A stretch of 64,000 bases of DNA from Streptomyces sp. 378 (GTDB lineage: Bacteria > Actinomycetota > Actinomycetes > Streptomycetales > Streptomycetaceae), in the NCBI RefSeq assembly GCF_030124145.1, contig NZ_JASKMS010000014.1:62001-126000 (forward strand), written 5' to 3'. Of this stretch, positions 18,725-27,482 are shown piece after piece; position 1 is the stretch's first letter; each line of letters begins with the position of its first letter. The position numbers and the translations under genes were made by a program. The notes under the pieces are model-generated. The model ran no database searches. It worked only from the letters and a program-made list of their open reading frames with translations, and was not told the origin of the DNA.

Positions 18725-19045
18725 GTGTCCATCGGTCGACTTCCCGAGAACGAGCAGCGCATCCTCGACGAGATGGAGCGGGCCCTGCGCCGCGACCGTC
18801 GCCTGGCCCGCAGGTTGCGCACCCACCGAGTGAGCCGCCGCCCCGACCCCGCCCGCGTCCTGGCCCGCCTGGGTTCCTACCGCCCCCGTGGCTGGACCGT
18901 GGCGGTCCTGCTCGCGGTGTCGGTCGGGCTGATGGTGGCCGGCATCGTCACGTCCGAGCCAGGTGTGATCTGGGCGTTCGCCGCGCTGTGGCCCCTGACG
19001 CTGTTCGCCGCGTTCCGGCTGATGTGCCGGTGGTGCGAGGACTGA
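18725..19045 (+). CDS. DUF3040 small membrane protein
   Basis: 106 residues. The N-terminal LPENEQRILDEMERALRRD is the DUF3040 signature, followed by two hydrophobic helices and a Cys-containing tail (MCRWCED). The GTG at 18725 sits behind GGAAGGAG. The family is common in Streptomyces and uncharacterised; the basic cytoplasmic head with a two-helix anchor suggests a membrane accessory protein. It stands alone, upstream of a convergent operon. Confidence 0.85.
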   Translation: MSIGRLPENEQRILDEMERALRRDRRLARRLRTHRVSRRPDPARVLARLGSYRPRGWTVAVLLAVSVGLMVAGIVTSEPGVIWAFAALWPLTLFAAFRLMCRWCED

Positions 19046-19230
19046 ACCCCCTCTCCTGGCCGTACCGATACCCAGCCGCTGGGCGCGACCGGCCCGAACA
19101 GGGTGACGGAGCGCGTGGCGTGGGTGGCCGCGAGGTGGGGGCCCGGGGCGGTCAGGGGTGCCCGGAACCGTCACGGGCCCGGCACCGTCACGCACGATCC
19201 AGCGCCGTCAGACGCCCAGGGCGGTCACCC

Positions 19231-19253
19231 GCGCCCGGGACCGTCACGGGCGC
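19231..19253. terminator. Hairpin between convergent genes
   Basis: GCGCCCG (19231-19237) pairs with CGGGCGC (19247-19253) between the DUF3040 gene and the HAD phosphatase gene. The surrounding 19140-19270 is made of degenerate repeats of a CCGTCACGGG-type motif. Confidence 0.5.
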
Positions 19254-19263
19254 CCGGGAGCGG

Positions 19264-19872
19264 TCACGCGTGTCCGGTGTGCCCGCCCGGACCAGGGTCG
19301 GCCGTGAACGCCTGCCGGATGGGGCGTTCGTCGACGAGGACGCGGCCTTTCGGCGGTCCGTCCAGTACCGCGCGGACGGCCGTGAGCAGGTCCGGCGCGA
19401 CGTGGTCGGCCCGCGTGGTCTCCTCGGGGCGGGTGCGCCCGTTCGGGACGAGGATGCCGTGGGCGCCCGCCCGGCGCGCGGCTTCCGCGTCGGCGGCGGT
19501 CGCGCCGACGACGACGAGCTCGGCGGGCCCGGTGCAGATCCGCCCGCCCGCCCAGAGCAGCATGCCGGGCTGCGGCCTGCGGCAGCCGCAGCCGTCGTCG
19601 GGGTCGTGTGAACAGACCGCGAACACGTCGAAAGGGCCGAGGAGTTCGTCGACGCGGTGGTTGACGCGGCGGACGTCGGCGTCGGTGAGCAGCCCGCGGG
19701 CGACGCCGGGCTGGTCGGTGACGACGCCGGTGCGGATGCCGTGCTCGCGCAGCAGGGCGAGCGCCTCGCGGGCGCCGTCCACGGGACGTACGCGGTCGGG
19801 GTCGGCGTTGTGAGGGACGTCCTCGACGAGTGTGCCGTCGCGGTCGAACAGCACGGCCTTGACCGGGCTCAC
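19264..19872 (-). CDS. HAD phosphatase of the GmhB/HisB type, motif partly lost
   Basis: 202 residues. HAD motif I is FDRDGTL, motif II is VTDQPG, and the zinc-binding insert typical of heptose-bisphosphate and histidinol phosphatases is present (CSHDPDDGCGCRRPQPG). The distal Mg-ligand motif, normally VGDxxxD, reads VGATAAD, so one Asp is replaced by Ala. The GTG at 19872 overlaps the glycosyltransferase stop as GTGA. The role is probably sugar-phosphate hydrolysis in nucleotide-sugar supply for a surface glycan; activity may be reduced. Confidence 0.75.
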   Translation of the reverse strand: MSPVKAVLFDRDGTLVEDVPHNADPDRVRPVDGAREALALLREHGIRTGVVTDQPGVARGLLTDADVRRVNHRVDELLGPFDVFAVCSHDPDDGCGCRRPQPGMLLWAGGRICTGPAELVVVGATAADAEAARRAGAHGILVPNGRTRPEETTRADHVAPDLLTAVRAVLDGPPKGRVLVDERPIRQAFTADPGPGGHTGHA

Positions 19873-20870
19873 GGGGTGGCCTCCTCCTGCCAGGCGGGGG
19901 TGTGTCGGTGGCGCCAGGCACCTGCCAGCCGGTGCCAGGTCGCGGTGGGCGGGATGAGCACACTGGTGGCGAGCACCGTCGTCACCTCGTGGCGGGTGCG
20001 CGGGCCGGGGGCGATCCGGGCGCGGGCGAACTCCGCGGTGCCGGCCGCCCAGCCGAGGGCGCAGGCCGTCGCGGCCCGTCCGTGGCCGGTGGCGGCGAGG
20101 GCGCAGGCGGCGATCCCCGCGGTCGTGATGGCCGCGTGGCCGCGGATCCGGCCGCGCGGCGCGACGGCCTTGCCCCACCAGTCGGGGCCGTGCAGCTGCC
20201 GCATGAGGGCGTCGTCGGCGTTGCCGCGCTGCCGGCGCACGGAGGCCCAGCGGGAGGCGGAGCCCACGGGGTGGCGGGTGGTGCGGCGGCCCTGCCGGAT
20301 GCGCCGGCCCGAGTCGAGGACGCGCAGCGCGAGGTCGGCGTCCTCGCGGAAGGCCCTCCGGAAGCGTTCGTCGAAGCCGCCGACCTGCTGGAGGACCTCC
20401 GTGCGGTAGGCCATGTCGGCGGTGACCCAGTGGGCCCTGGCGAGTCCGGCGGTGCCGCGTTCCCAGTCGGTGGGGCGGCGTTCGCCGGGCAGCGGCACGA
20501 CGAGGACGCCCTGGACGCCGGCGGTGTCGGGGGACGCCTCGGCGAGGTCCTCGGCCAGCTGGTCGCACCAGTGGGCCCCGACCTGGACGTCGTCGTCGAG
20601 GAACACGGTCCACGGCGCGCGCACGGCGCGCAGCCCGGTGTTGCGGGCGGCGGCGGGCCCACGACCGCCGCCGCCCAGCACGGTGGTCCGCTCCCGCAGG
20701 TCGCCGAGGACGCTCAACGGGTGCTGGAGCGGACCGGGTTCGGGGTCGGTGCGGTCGTCGACGAGGACGATCTCCTCGGGGCGCGGCCCGGTCGCGGCGG
20801 CGAGGGCGGCGAGACAGTCGGCGAGGGTGTCCGGTACGAGAGTGGGGATCACGACGGCGTACGAGGTCAT
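19869..20870 (-). CDS. Family 2 glycosyltransferase
   Basis: 333 residues with GT-A fold signatures: YAVVIPTLVPDT at the N terminus, IVLVDDRTDP, GPAAARNTGLRA, the DXD motif FLDDDVQVG and the later FDERFRRAFREDADLALRV. Hydrophobic stretches near 240-310 could associate with the membrane. The ATG at 20870 has GGAGGGA upstream. It leads a two-gene unit with the HAD phosphatase. The sugar donor and acceptor are unknown. Confidence 0.85.
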   Translation of the reverse strand: MTSYAVVIPTLVPDTLADCLAALAAATGPRPEEIVLVDDRTDPEPGPLQHPLSVLGDLRERTTVLGGGGRGPAAARNTGLRAVRAPWTVFLDDDVQVGAHWCDQLAEDLAEASPDTAGVQGVLVVPLPGERRPTDWERGTAGLARAHWVTADMAYRTEVLQQVGGFDERFRRAFREDADLALRVLDSGRRIRQGRRTTRHPVGSASRWASVRRQRGNADDALMRQLHGPDWWGKAVAPRGRIRGHAAITTAGIAACALAATGHGRAATACALGWAAGTAEFARARIAPGPRTRHEVTTVLATSVLIPPTATWHRLAGAWRHRHTPAWQEEATP

Positions 20871-20978
20871 GCGGGCGGGCCTCCCTCCGACGTGTGCGCG
20901 GACCACGGTGCTGGCGGGTGCCGCGGTACGGCTTCCTCAAACACCTGGTCAGGCCGTCGGGGCACGCCTCGACGACTG

Positions 20979-21004
20979 TACATAGCGCGTATACACGCGA
21001 TGTA
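20979..21004. promoter_or_regulatory. 26-bp palindrome before the deacetylase gene
   Basis: TACATAGCGCGTATACACGCGATGTA matches its own reverse complement at 22 of 26 positions, centred on GTATAC, and ends 10 nt before the ATG at 21015. The size and symmetry fit a dimeric repressor operator (GntR or TetR type) placed to block transcription or initiation. An alternative in-frame ATG at 21000 lies inside it. Confidence 0.6.
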
Positions 21005-21014
21005 TAGTCCCGGC

Positions 21015-21803
21015 ATGCCTTCTCTGACCAGGAAGACGAAGAAAACGGGGACCGCGTTCCGAACGGCGGGAACGCTCGCGGTGACCGCCGCCCTCACCCT
21101 CGCCCTGAGCGGCTGCACGGGGGCCGACACCACGGCTCCCAGCGCCGCCCGGGCCCGCCCGGCCACGGACCCGCAGGCGGCCCGTCTCGGCGCCGTCGAC
21201 TGCCGCGGGGTCAAGTGCATCGCACTCACCTTCGACGCCGGACCGAGCGAGCACTCCGCGCGGCTGCTGGACATCCTGAAGGAGAAGCAGGTCCCGGCGA
21301 CCTTCTTCCTCCTGGGCAAGCGGCACATCGAGAAGTACCCGGAGCTGGTGCGGCGGATGGCCGACGAGGGCCACGAGGTGGCCAACCACACCTGGGACCA
21401 CAAGATACTGACGAAACTGAGACCCGAGGAGATACGCGAGGAACTGGAACGCCCCAACGAGGAGATAGCACGCCTCACCGGCCGGCGCCCCACCCTGATG
21501 CGCCCGCCGCAGGGCCGCACCGACGACACGGTGCACGCCGTCTGCCGCGAACTGGGCCTGTCCGAGGTGCTGTGGAGCGTGACGGCGAAGGACTACCAGA
21601 CGACGGACTCCGACCTGATCACCCGCCGCGTCCTCGACCAGTCCTCCCGGGACGGGATCATCCTCCTGCACGACCTCTACGACGGCACGGTGCCGGCCGT
21701 ACCGGGGATCATCGACGCGCTGAAGGAACGCGGCTTCGTCTTCGTCACGGTGCCCCAGCTGCTGGCGCCGGGTATGGCGGAACCGGGTGAGGTGTACCGA
21801 TGA
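21015..21803 (+). CDS. Polysaccharide deacetylase family lipoprotein
   Basis: 262 residues. A signal peptide ends in the lipobox LSGC, so the mature protein should be lipid-anchored outside the membrane. The NodB domain follows: TFDAGPSEHSARLLDIL (motif 1, with the first Asp pair altered to FDAG), the metal His motif HEVANHTWDHK, RPPQGRTDD and the late LLHDLYDG. It removes acetyl groups from a glycan such as peptidoglycan or chitin-like polymers. The ATG at 21015 was chosen for the signal peptide; 21000 is possible. An upstream palindrome suggests specific repression. Confidence 0.85.
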   Translation: MPSLTRKTKKTGTAFRTAGTLAVTAALTLALSGCTGADTTAPSAARARPATDPQAARLGAVDCRGVKCIALTFDAGPSEHSARLLDILKEKQVPATFFLLGKRHIEKYPELVRRMADEGHEVANHTWDHKILTKLRPEEIREELERPNEEIARLTGRRPTLMRPPQGRTDDTVHAVCRELGLSEVLWSVTAKDYQTTDSDLITRRVLDQSSRDGIILLHDLYDGTVPAVPGIIDALKERGFVFVTVPQLLAPGMAEPGEVYR

Positions 21804-21831
21804 CGCGCCATGGGTTCCCTACGATCGGGGA

Positions 21832-22272
21832 GTGGCGAACTTCCTGCTCGAACGCACCGTCCCGCTCCCCCTCGACGAGGCCTGGCGGCGGATCACACGG
21901 TGGCCGCGGCACGGTGAGGCGGTGCCGCTGACGGTGGTGCGGGTGGTGCCGCCCGGGCCGACGCGCGAGGGCACCCTCGTCGTGGCCCGCTCGGGCGCCG
22001 GGCCGCTGGTCTTCGACGACCCGATGGAGGTCACGATGTGGCAGCCGCCCGAGGGCGGGGCCGCGGGGAGGTGCCGGCTGGAGAAACGGGGCCGGGTGGT
22101 GCTGGGATGGGCCGAACTCGACGTGCGGCCCGGGCCGGGGGGCCGTACGCGGGTGATCTGGCGGGAGGAGATCCGCATCCGGTTCCTGCCGCCGCTCTTC
22201 GACGGTGTGGTGCGGCGCTCCTCGCGGTACGTGTTCGGGCGGGCCCTGAACCGCCTGCTCAGACAGCCCTGA
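21832..22272 (+). CDS. SRPBCC-fold protein
   Basis: 146 residues with the polyketide-cyclase/START-like pattern: an N-terminal strand VANFLLERTVPLPLDEAWRR, a central glycine-rich turn, and a C-terminal helix. Such proteins bind hydrophobic ligands. The GTG at 21832 follows CGGGGA and lies 28 nt after the deacetylase stop, so cotranscription is possible. The ligand is not predictable. Confidence 0.7.
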   Translation: MANFLLERTVPLPLDEAWRRITRWPRHGEAVPLTVVRVVPPGPTREGTLVVARSGAGPLVFDDPMEVTMWQPPEGGAAGRCRLEKRGRVVLGWAELDVRPGPGGRTRVIWREEIRIRFLPPLFDGVVRRSSRYVFGRALNRLLRQP

Positions 22273-22322
22273 CGGACCGGCCGCCGGGACGGGGACGCAC
22301 CGGCGTCACCCGGGCAGGGCCC

Positions 22323-23474
22323 TCAGGCCACCGAGCCGATCCGCTCCACCGTCTGCGACTCCGGGTCGTGGTGGATCGGCGTGTGCGCCCCGGTCAGGGA
22401 GACGCCGCTGCCGCCCCGCCGGCCGGCGACGATCTCCGACGCGATCGACAGGGCCGTCTCCTCGGGGGTGCGGGCCCCGAGATCCAGGCCGATCGGCGAG
22501 TGCAGGCGGCTCAACTCCATGTCGGTGACGCCCACGTCCCGCAACCGGGCGTTGCGGTCCAGGTGGGTGCGCCGGGAGCCCATGGCACCGACGTACGCCA
22601 CCGGCAGGCGCAGCGCCAGCTTCAGCAGGGGCACGTCGAACTTGGCGTCGTGGGTGAGTACGCACAGGACCGTCCGCGCGTCGACGTCCGTGCGCTCCAG
22701 GTAGCGGTGGGGCCAGTCGACGACGATCTCGTCGGCGTCGGGGCAGCGTGTCCGGGTCGCGAAGACGGGGCGCGCGTCGCACACGGTGACGTGGTAACCG
22801 AGGAACTTGCCCATGCGGACCAGGGCGGAGGCGAAGTCGATCGCCCCGAAGACGATCATGCGGGGTGCGGGGACCGACGACTCGACCAGAACGGTGAGGG
22901 GCGCTCCGCAGCGGGAGCCCCGCTCACCGATCTCCAGGGTTCCCGTGCGGCCGGCGTCGAGGAAGGCTCCGGCCTCGGCGGCGACCGTGCGGTCCAGCTC
23001 CGGATGGGCGCCGAAGCCGCCGTCGAAGGAGCCGTCGGGCCGCACCACGAGGGCCCGGCCCGTCAGTTCGCGCGGGCCCGACACGATCCGCGCCACCGCC
23101 GCCGCCTCCCCTCGGGCGGCGGCGGTGAGCGCGGACGCGACCACCGGGCGGACCGGATCGGCGGCCCGTACCGGGGTGACCAGGATGTCGATGACGCCGC
23201 CGCAGGTCAGGCCCACGGCGAAGGCGTCGTCGTCGCTGTATCCGAAGCGCTCCAGGACGGGTTCGCCGTCCCGCAGCGCCTGCTCGCACAGTTCGTAGAC
23301 CGCGCCCTCCACGCAGCCGCCGGACACCGAGCCGATCGCCGTGCCGTCGGTGTCCACCGCGAGCGCGGCGCCGGGCATGCGGGGCGCGCTGCCGCCGACG
23401 GCCACCACGGTGGCCACGGCGAAGTCACGGCCCTGCTCGACCCACCGGTTCAGCTCCTCGGCGATGTCCAGCAT
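22323..23474 (-). CDS. xdhC: XdhC/CoxI family molybdenum-cofactor insertion chaperone
   Basis: 383 residues with two domains. The XdhC_CoxI N-terminal domain shows VATVVAVGGSAPRMPGAALA, GSVSGGCVEGAVYEL and GLTCGGVIDILV. The C-terminal Rossmann-like domain shows MIVFGAIDFASALVRMGKFL and PVAYVGAMGSRRT. XdhC binds and sulfurates Mo cofactor and delivers it to xanthine dehydrogenase, which matches the xdh operon 1.6 kb upstream. The ATG at 23474 follows GAGGAG. It lies 37 nt after the permease gene and is probably cotranscribed. Confidence 0.9.
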   Translation of the reverse strand: MLDIAEELNRWVEQGRDFAVATVVAVGGSAPRMPGAALAVDTDGTAIGSVSGGCVEGAVYELCEQALRDGEPVLERFGYSDDDAFAVGLTCGGVIDILVTPVRAADPVRPVVASALTAAARGEAAAVARIVSGPRELTGRALVVRPDGSFDGGFGAHPELDRTVAAEAGAFLDAGRTGTLEIGERGSRCGAPLTVLVESSVPAPRMIVFGAIDFASALVRMGKFLGYHVTVCDARPVFATRTRCPDADEIVVDWPHRYLERTDVDARTVLCVLTHDAKFDVPLLKLALRLPVAYVGAMGSRRTHLDRNARLRDVGVTDMELSRLHSPIGLDLGARTPEETALSIASEIVAGRRGGSGVSLTGAHTPIHHDPESQTVERIGSVA

Positions 23475-23511
23475 CTGTCTCGGTCTCCTCGGGGTTGCGG
23501 CGGGCAGGGCG

Positions 23512-24969
23512 TCAGTGGACGCCGAGCCAGCTCTCGATCGGGTTGAGGGCGAAGTAGACGAGGAACACCGCCGTGAGGATCCACATGAAGGCGCTGATCT
23601 CGCGCACCTTGCCCTGCGCGGCCTTGATGGCGACGTAGGAGATGACGCCCGCGGCGACACCGGTGGTGATGGTGTACGTGAACGGCATCAGCACGACCGT
23701 GAGGAACACCGGGATGGCGGTGGCCCGGTCGGCCCAGTCCACGTGCCGGGCGTTCATCAGCATCAGCGCGCCGATGACGACGAGGGCCGCGGACGCGACC
23801 TCCTGCGGCACGATCGCCGTGAGCGGGGTGAAGAAGAGGCAGGCCGCGAAGAACAGGCCCGTGACCATGGAGGCCAGACCGGTGCGGGCGCCCTCGCCGA
23901 CACCCGTCGCCGACTCGATGAACACCGTCTGCCCGGAGCCGCCGGACACGCCTCCGATGGCGCCGCCGGCCCCGTCGATGAACAGCGCCTTCGACAGGCC
24001 CGGCATACGGCCCTTGTCGTCGGCGAGCTTCGCCTCGGTGCCGACGCCGATGATGGTGGCCATCGCGTCGAAGAACCCGGCGAGCACCAGGGTGAAGACG
24101 ATCATCCCGACCGTCATCGCGCCGACCTCGCCCCAGCCGCCGAACTCCACGTCCCCGAAGAGCGAGAAGTCCGGCATGGAGACGGCGCTGCCGTGCAGTT
24201 CGGGCGCGCCGCCCGCCCACTGCTTGGGGTCGACGACGCCGGCGGCGTTCAGGACCGCCGCGACGACCGTGCCGCCGGCGATGCCGATGAGGATGGCGCC
24301 CGGGACGTTCCGGGCCTGGAGCATGAAGATCAGCAGCAGGGTGCCGGCGAAGAGCAGGACGGGCCAGCCGGCCAGTTCGCCCGCCGGGCCGAGTGCGAGG
24401 GGCGTGGCCTCGCCCTGGTGCACGAAGCCGGACTTGTAGAAACCGATGAGGGCGATGAACAGGCCGATGCCCATGGTGATGCCGTGCTTGAGGGCGAGCG
24501 GAATCGCGTTCATGATCATCTCGCGCAGGCCGGTGACGACCAGCAGCATGATGATCACGCCGTACATCACGCACATGCCCATCGCCTGCGGCCAGGTCAT
24601 CTCGGGCACGACCTGGGAGGCGAGCACCCCGGAGACGGACAGGCCGGCGGCGAGGGCCAGGGGCACCTTGCCGACGAAGCCCATCAGCAGGGTGGTGAAG
24701 GCCGCCGCGAACGCGGTCGCGGTGATCAGGGCCGGCTGGGCGAGGGTGACTCCCGCCGCGTCCTTGCCGGACAGGATCAGGGGGTTGAGCAGGAGGATGT
24801 ACGCCATCGCCATGAAGGTCGTGATGCCGCCGCGCACTTCACGGGCGACCGTGGACCCTCTGTGGGATATGTGGAAGTACCGGTCGAGCCAGGACCGTCC
24901 GGCCGGGACGCGGGTGCCTTCGCCCGCGTCTTCGGCTGTGGCCCTCGGCTCCAGTGATTGCTGGGTCAT
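23512..24969 (-). CDS. NCS2 family purine (xanthine/hypoxanthine/guanine) permease
   Basis: 485 residues of the AzgA/PbuG-like branch of NCS2: a cytoplasmic N-terminal RYFHISHRGSTVAREVRGGI, then ITTFMAMAYILLLNPLIL and about 12-14 helices. It imports purine bases with protons, supplying the adjacent xanthine dehydrogenase. The ATG at 24969 has GGGAGA at normal spacing; an in-frame start at 25011 is less likely. A strong terminator separates it from the xdh operon. Confidence 0.9.
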   Translation of the reverse strand: MTQQSLEPRATAEDAGEGTRVPAGRSWLDRYFHISHRGSTVAREVRGGITTFMAMAYILLLNPLILSGKDAAGVTLAQPALITATAFAAAFTTLLMGFVGKVPLALAAGLSVSGVLASQVVPEMTWPQAMGMCVMYGVIIMLLVVTGLREMIMNAIPLALKHGITMGIGLFIALIGFYKSGFVHQGEATPLALGPAGELAGWPVLLFAGTLLLIFMLQARNVPGAILIGIAGGTVVAAVLNAAGVVDPKQWAGGAPELHGSAVSMPDFSLFGDVEFGGWGEVGAMTVGMIVFTLVLAGFFDAMATIIGVGTEAKLADDKGRMPGLSKALFIDGAGGAIGGVSGGSGQTVFIESATGVGEGARTGLASMVTGLFFAACLFFTPLTAIVPQEVASAALVVIGALMLMNARHVDWADRATAIPVFLTVVLMPFTYTITTGVAAGVISYVAIKAAQGKVREISAFMWILTAVFLVYFALNPIESWLGVH

Positions 24970-25043
24970 GGGTGCCGTCTCCCAAGTTTCAAAGGGGGTT
25001 GGGATGTTCACGACCCGGGGGACGGCCCGAGACGAACTGGGGA

Positions 25044-25066
25044 CCCGGGGGGTGGCGCCCCCCGGG
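25044..25066 (-). terminator. Terminator of the xdh operon
   Basis: CCCGGGGGG (25044-25052) pairs perfectly with CCCCCCGGG (25058-25066) around TGGCG, 15 nt after the stop of the large xdh subunit. Confidence 0.85.
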
Positions 25067-25080
25067 GGGAACGAGACTGC

Positions 25081-27480
25081 TCAGCCCTCGGAGAGCTGCG
25101 TACCCGTCAGGTGTTCGGGCCTCACCGGAGTCCGGTTCAGCTCGAGCCCGGTCGCGTCGCGGATGGCCGCGAGCACGGCCGGGGTCGACGACAGGGTGGG
25201 TGCCTCGCCGATGCCGCGCAGCCCGTACGGGGCGTGCTCGTCGGCGAGTTCGAGGACGTCGACCGGGATGGTCGGCGTGTCGAGGATGGTCGGGATCAGG
25301 TAGTCGGTGAAGGAGGGGTTCTTGACCTTCGCCGTCTTGGGGTCGACGACGATCTCCTCCATGACCGCCACGCCCAGGCCCTGCGTGGTGCCGCCCTGGA
25401 TCTGGCCGAGCACCGACAGCGGGTTGAGCGCCTTGCCGACGTCCTGGGCGCAGGCCAGTTCGATGACCTTGACCAGGCCGAGTTCGGTGTCGACCTCGAC
25501 GACAGCCCGGTGCGCGGCGAAGGAGTACTGCACATGCCCGTTGCCCTGGCCGGTGCGCAGGTCGAAGGGTTCGGTCGGCCGGTGCCGCCATTCCGCCTCG
25601 ACCTCGACGGCCTCGCCCTCCAGGACGTCGACCAGGTCGCCGAGGACCTCACCGCCGTCGGTGACGACCTTGCCGCCCTCCAGGAGCAGCTCGGCCGTCG
25701 CCCAGGCCGGGTGGGAGGAGCCGAACTTGCGGCGCCCGATCTCCAGGACCTTCTCGCGGACCAGCTCGCAGGAGTTCTTCACGGCGCCGCCGGTGACGTA
25801 CGTCTGCCGCGAGGCCGACGTCGAACCGGCGCTGCCCACCTTGGTGTCGGCCGGGTGGATGGTGACCTGCGTGACGCCCAGTTCGGTGCGGGCGATCTGC
25901 GCGTGGACGGTGACGCCGCCCTGGCCGACCTCCGCCATGGCGGTGTGCACGGTGGCGACGGGCTCACCGGCGACGGCCTCCAGGCGGACCCTGGCGGTGG
26001 AGTAGTCGTCGAACCCTTCGGAGAAGCCGACGTTCTTGATGCCGACCGCGTAGCCGACCCCGCGGACGACGCCCTCGCCGTGCGTGGTGTTGGACAGGCC
26101 GCCCGGCAGCTGCCGTACGTCGGCGCCCTCGCTGGACTCCCACTGGCGCTCCGGCGGCATCGGCATCGCCTTGACGCGGCGCAGGAGTTCGGCGACCGGG
26201 GCCGGGGAGTCGACGGGCTGGCCCGTCGGCAGGAGCGTGCCCTGCTCCATGGCGTTGAGCCGGCGGAACTCCACCGGGTCCATGCCGAGCTTCGCGGCGA
26301 GCTTGTCCATCTGCGCCTCGTAGGCGAAGCACGCCTGGACGGCGCCGAAACCGCGCATCGCGCCGCAGGGCGGGTTGTTGGTGTAGAGGGCGATGGCCTC
26401 GATGTCCACGTCCTCGACCACGTACGGGCCGACGGACAGGGAGGAGGCGTTGCCGACGACGGCCGGGGAGGCGGAGGCGTAGGCGCCGCCGTCCAGGACG
26501 ATCCGGCACTTCAGGTGGGTGAGCTTGCCGTCCTTGGTGGCCCCGTGCTCGTAGTGGAGCTTCGCGGGGTGGCGGTGGACGTGCCCGAAGAAGGACTCGA
26601 ACCGGTTGTAGACGATCTTGACGGGCTTGCCGGTGCGCAGGGCCAGCAGGCAGGCGTGGATCTGCATCGACAGGTCCTCGCGGCCACCGAACGCGCCGCC
26701 GACGCCGGCCAGCGTCATCCGCACCTTGTCCGTGGGCAGTCCGAGCACGGGCGCGATCTGTCGCAGGTCGCTGTGCAGCCACTGCGTGGCGATGTAGAGG
26801 TGGACGCCGCCGTCCTCCTCCGGCACGGCGAGGCCGGACTCGGGGCCGAGGAAGGCCTGGTCCTGCATGCCGAAGGTGTACTCGCCCGTGACGATCACGT
26901 CCGCCCGTTCGCGTGCCGCCGCGACGTCACCGCGGATGATCGGCTGGCGGTGCACGATGTTGGGGTGCGGGACGTGGCCGGCGTGGTGGTCGTCGCGGTG
27001 CTCGTGGACGAGGATCGCGCCGGGGGCGGTGGCGGAGGCCTCGTCGGTGACGACGGGCAGCTCGCGGTAGTCCACCTTGATCTTCGCGGCGGCGCGGCGC
27101 GCGGTCTCCGGGTGGTCGGCGGCGACCAGGGCGACCGGCTCGCCGTGGTGACGGACCTTGCCGTGGGCGAGGACCGGGGTGTCCTGGATCTCCAGCCCGT
27201 AGTTCTTCACGTCGGTGGGCAGGTCGTCGTAGGTCAGGACGGCGTAGACGCCCGGTGTGGCCAGCGCCTCGCCGGTGTCGATGGACACGATCTCGGCGTG
27301 CGCGACGGTGGAGCGCAGGATCTGCCCCCACAGCATGTCCTCGTGCCACATGTCGGACGAGTACGCGAACTCGCCGGTGACCTTGAGGGTGCCGTCGGGG
27401 CGCAGCGTGCTCTCGCCGATGCCGCCCTTGGTCCGGGATCCCTGGGTGATCTTCGTGGGGGTTCCGCTGGGGGAAGCCAT
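25081..27480 (-). CDS. xdhB: Xanthine dehydrogenase, molybdopterin-binding subunit
   Basis: 799 residues. The family landmarks are present in order: an N-terminal GGIGESTLRPDGTLKVTGEF, LAGVGGAFGGREDLSMQIHA around the Mo-pterin pocket, NPPCGAMRGFGAVQ, GQGGVTVHAQIA, and the active-site Glu in GLRGIGEAPTLSSTPAVLAA near the end. It oxidises hypoxanthine and xanthine to urate. Start ATG 27480, 2 nt after the 2Fe-2S gene stop, with GGGAGAGG inside that gene. The exact purine specificity cannot be proven from sequence; the PucR, XdhC and permease neighbours support it. Confidence 0.92.
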   Translation of the reverse strand: MASPSGTPTKITQGSRTKGGIGESTLRPDGTLKVTGEFAYSSDMWHEDMLWGQILRSTVAHAEIVSIDTGEALATPGVYAVLTYDDLPTDVKNYGLEIQDTPVLAHGKVRHHGEPVALVAADHPETARRAAAKIKVDYRELPVVTDEASATAPGAILVHEHRDDHHAGHVPHPNIVHRQPIIRGDVAAARERADVIVTGEYTFGMQDQAFLGPESGLAVPEEDGGVHLYIATQWLHSDLRQIAPVLGLPTDKVRMTLAGVGGAFGGREDLSMQIHACLLALRTGKPVKIVYNRFESFFGHVHRHPAKLHYEHGATKDGKLTHLKCRIVLDGGAYASASPAVVGNASSLSVGPYVVEDVDIEAIALYTNNPPCGAMRGFGAVQACFAYEAQMDKLAAKLGMDPVEFRRLNAMEQGTLLPTGQPVDSPAPVAELLRRVKAMPMPPERQWESSEGADVRQLPGGLSNTTHGEGVVRGVGYAVGIKNVGFSEGFDDYSTARVRLEAVAGEPVATVHTAMAEVGQGGVTVHAQIARTELGVTQVTIHPADTKVGSAGSTSASRQTYVTGGAVKNSCELVREKVLEIGRRKFGSSHPAWATAELLLEGGKVVTDGGEVLGDLVDVLEGEAVEVEAEWRHRPTEPFDLRTGQGNGHVQYSFAAHRAVVEVDTELGLVKVIELACAQDVGKALNPLSVLGQIQGGTTQGLGVAVMEEIVVDPKTAKVKNPSFTDYLIPTILDTPTIPVDVLELADEHAPYGLRGIGEAPTLSSTPAVLAAIRDATGLELNRTPVRPEHLTGTQLSEG

Positions 27481-27482
27481 GA

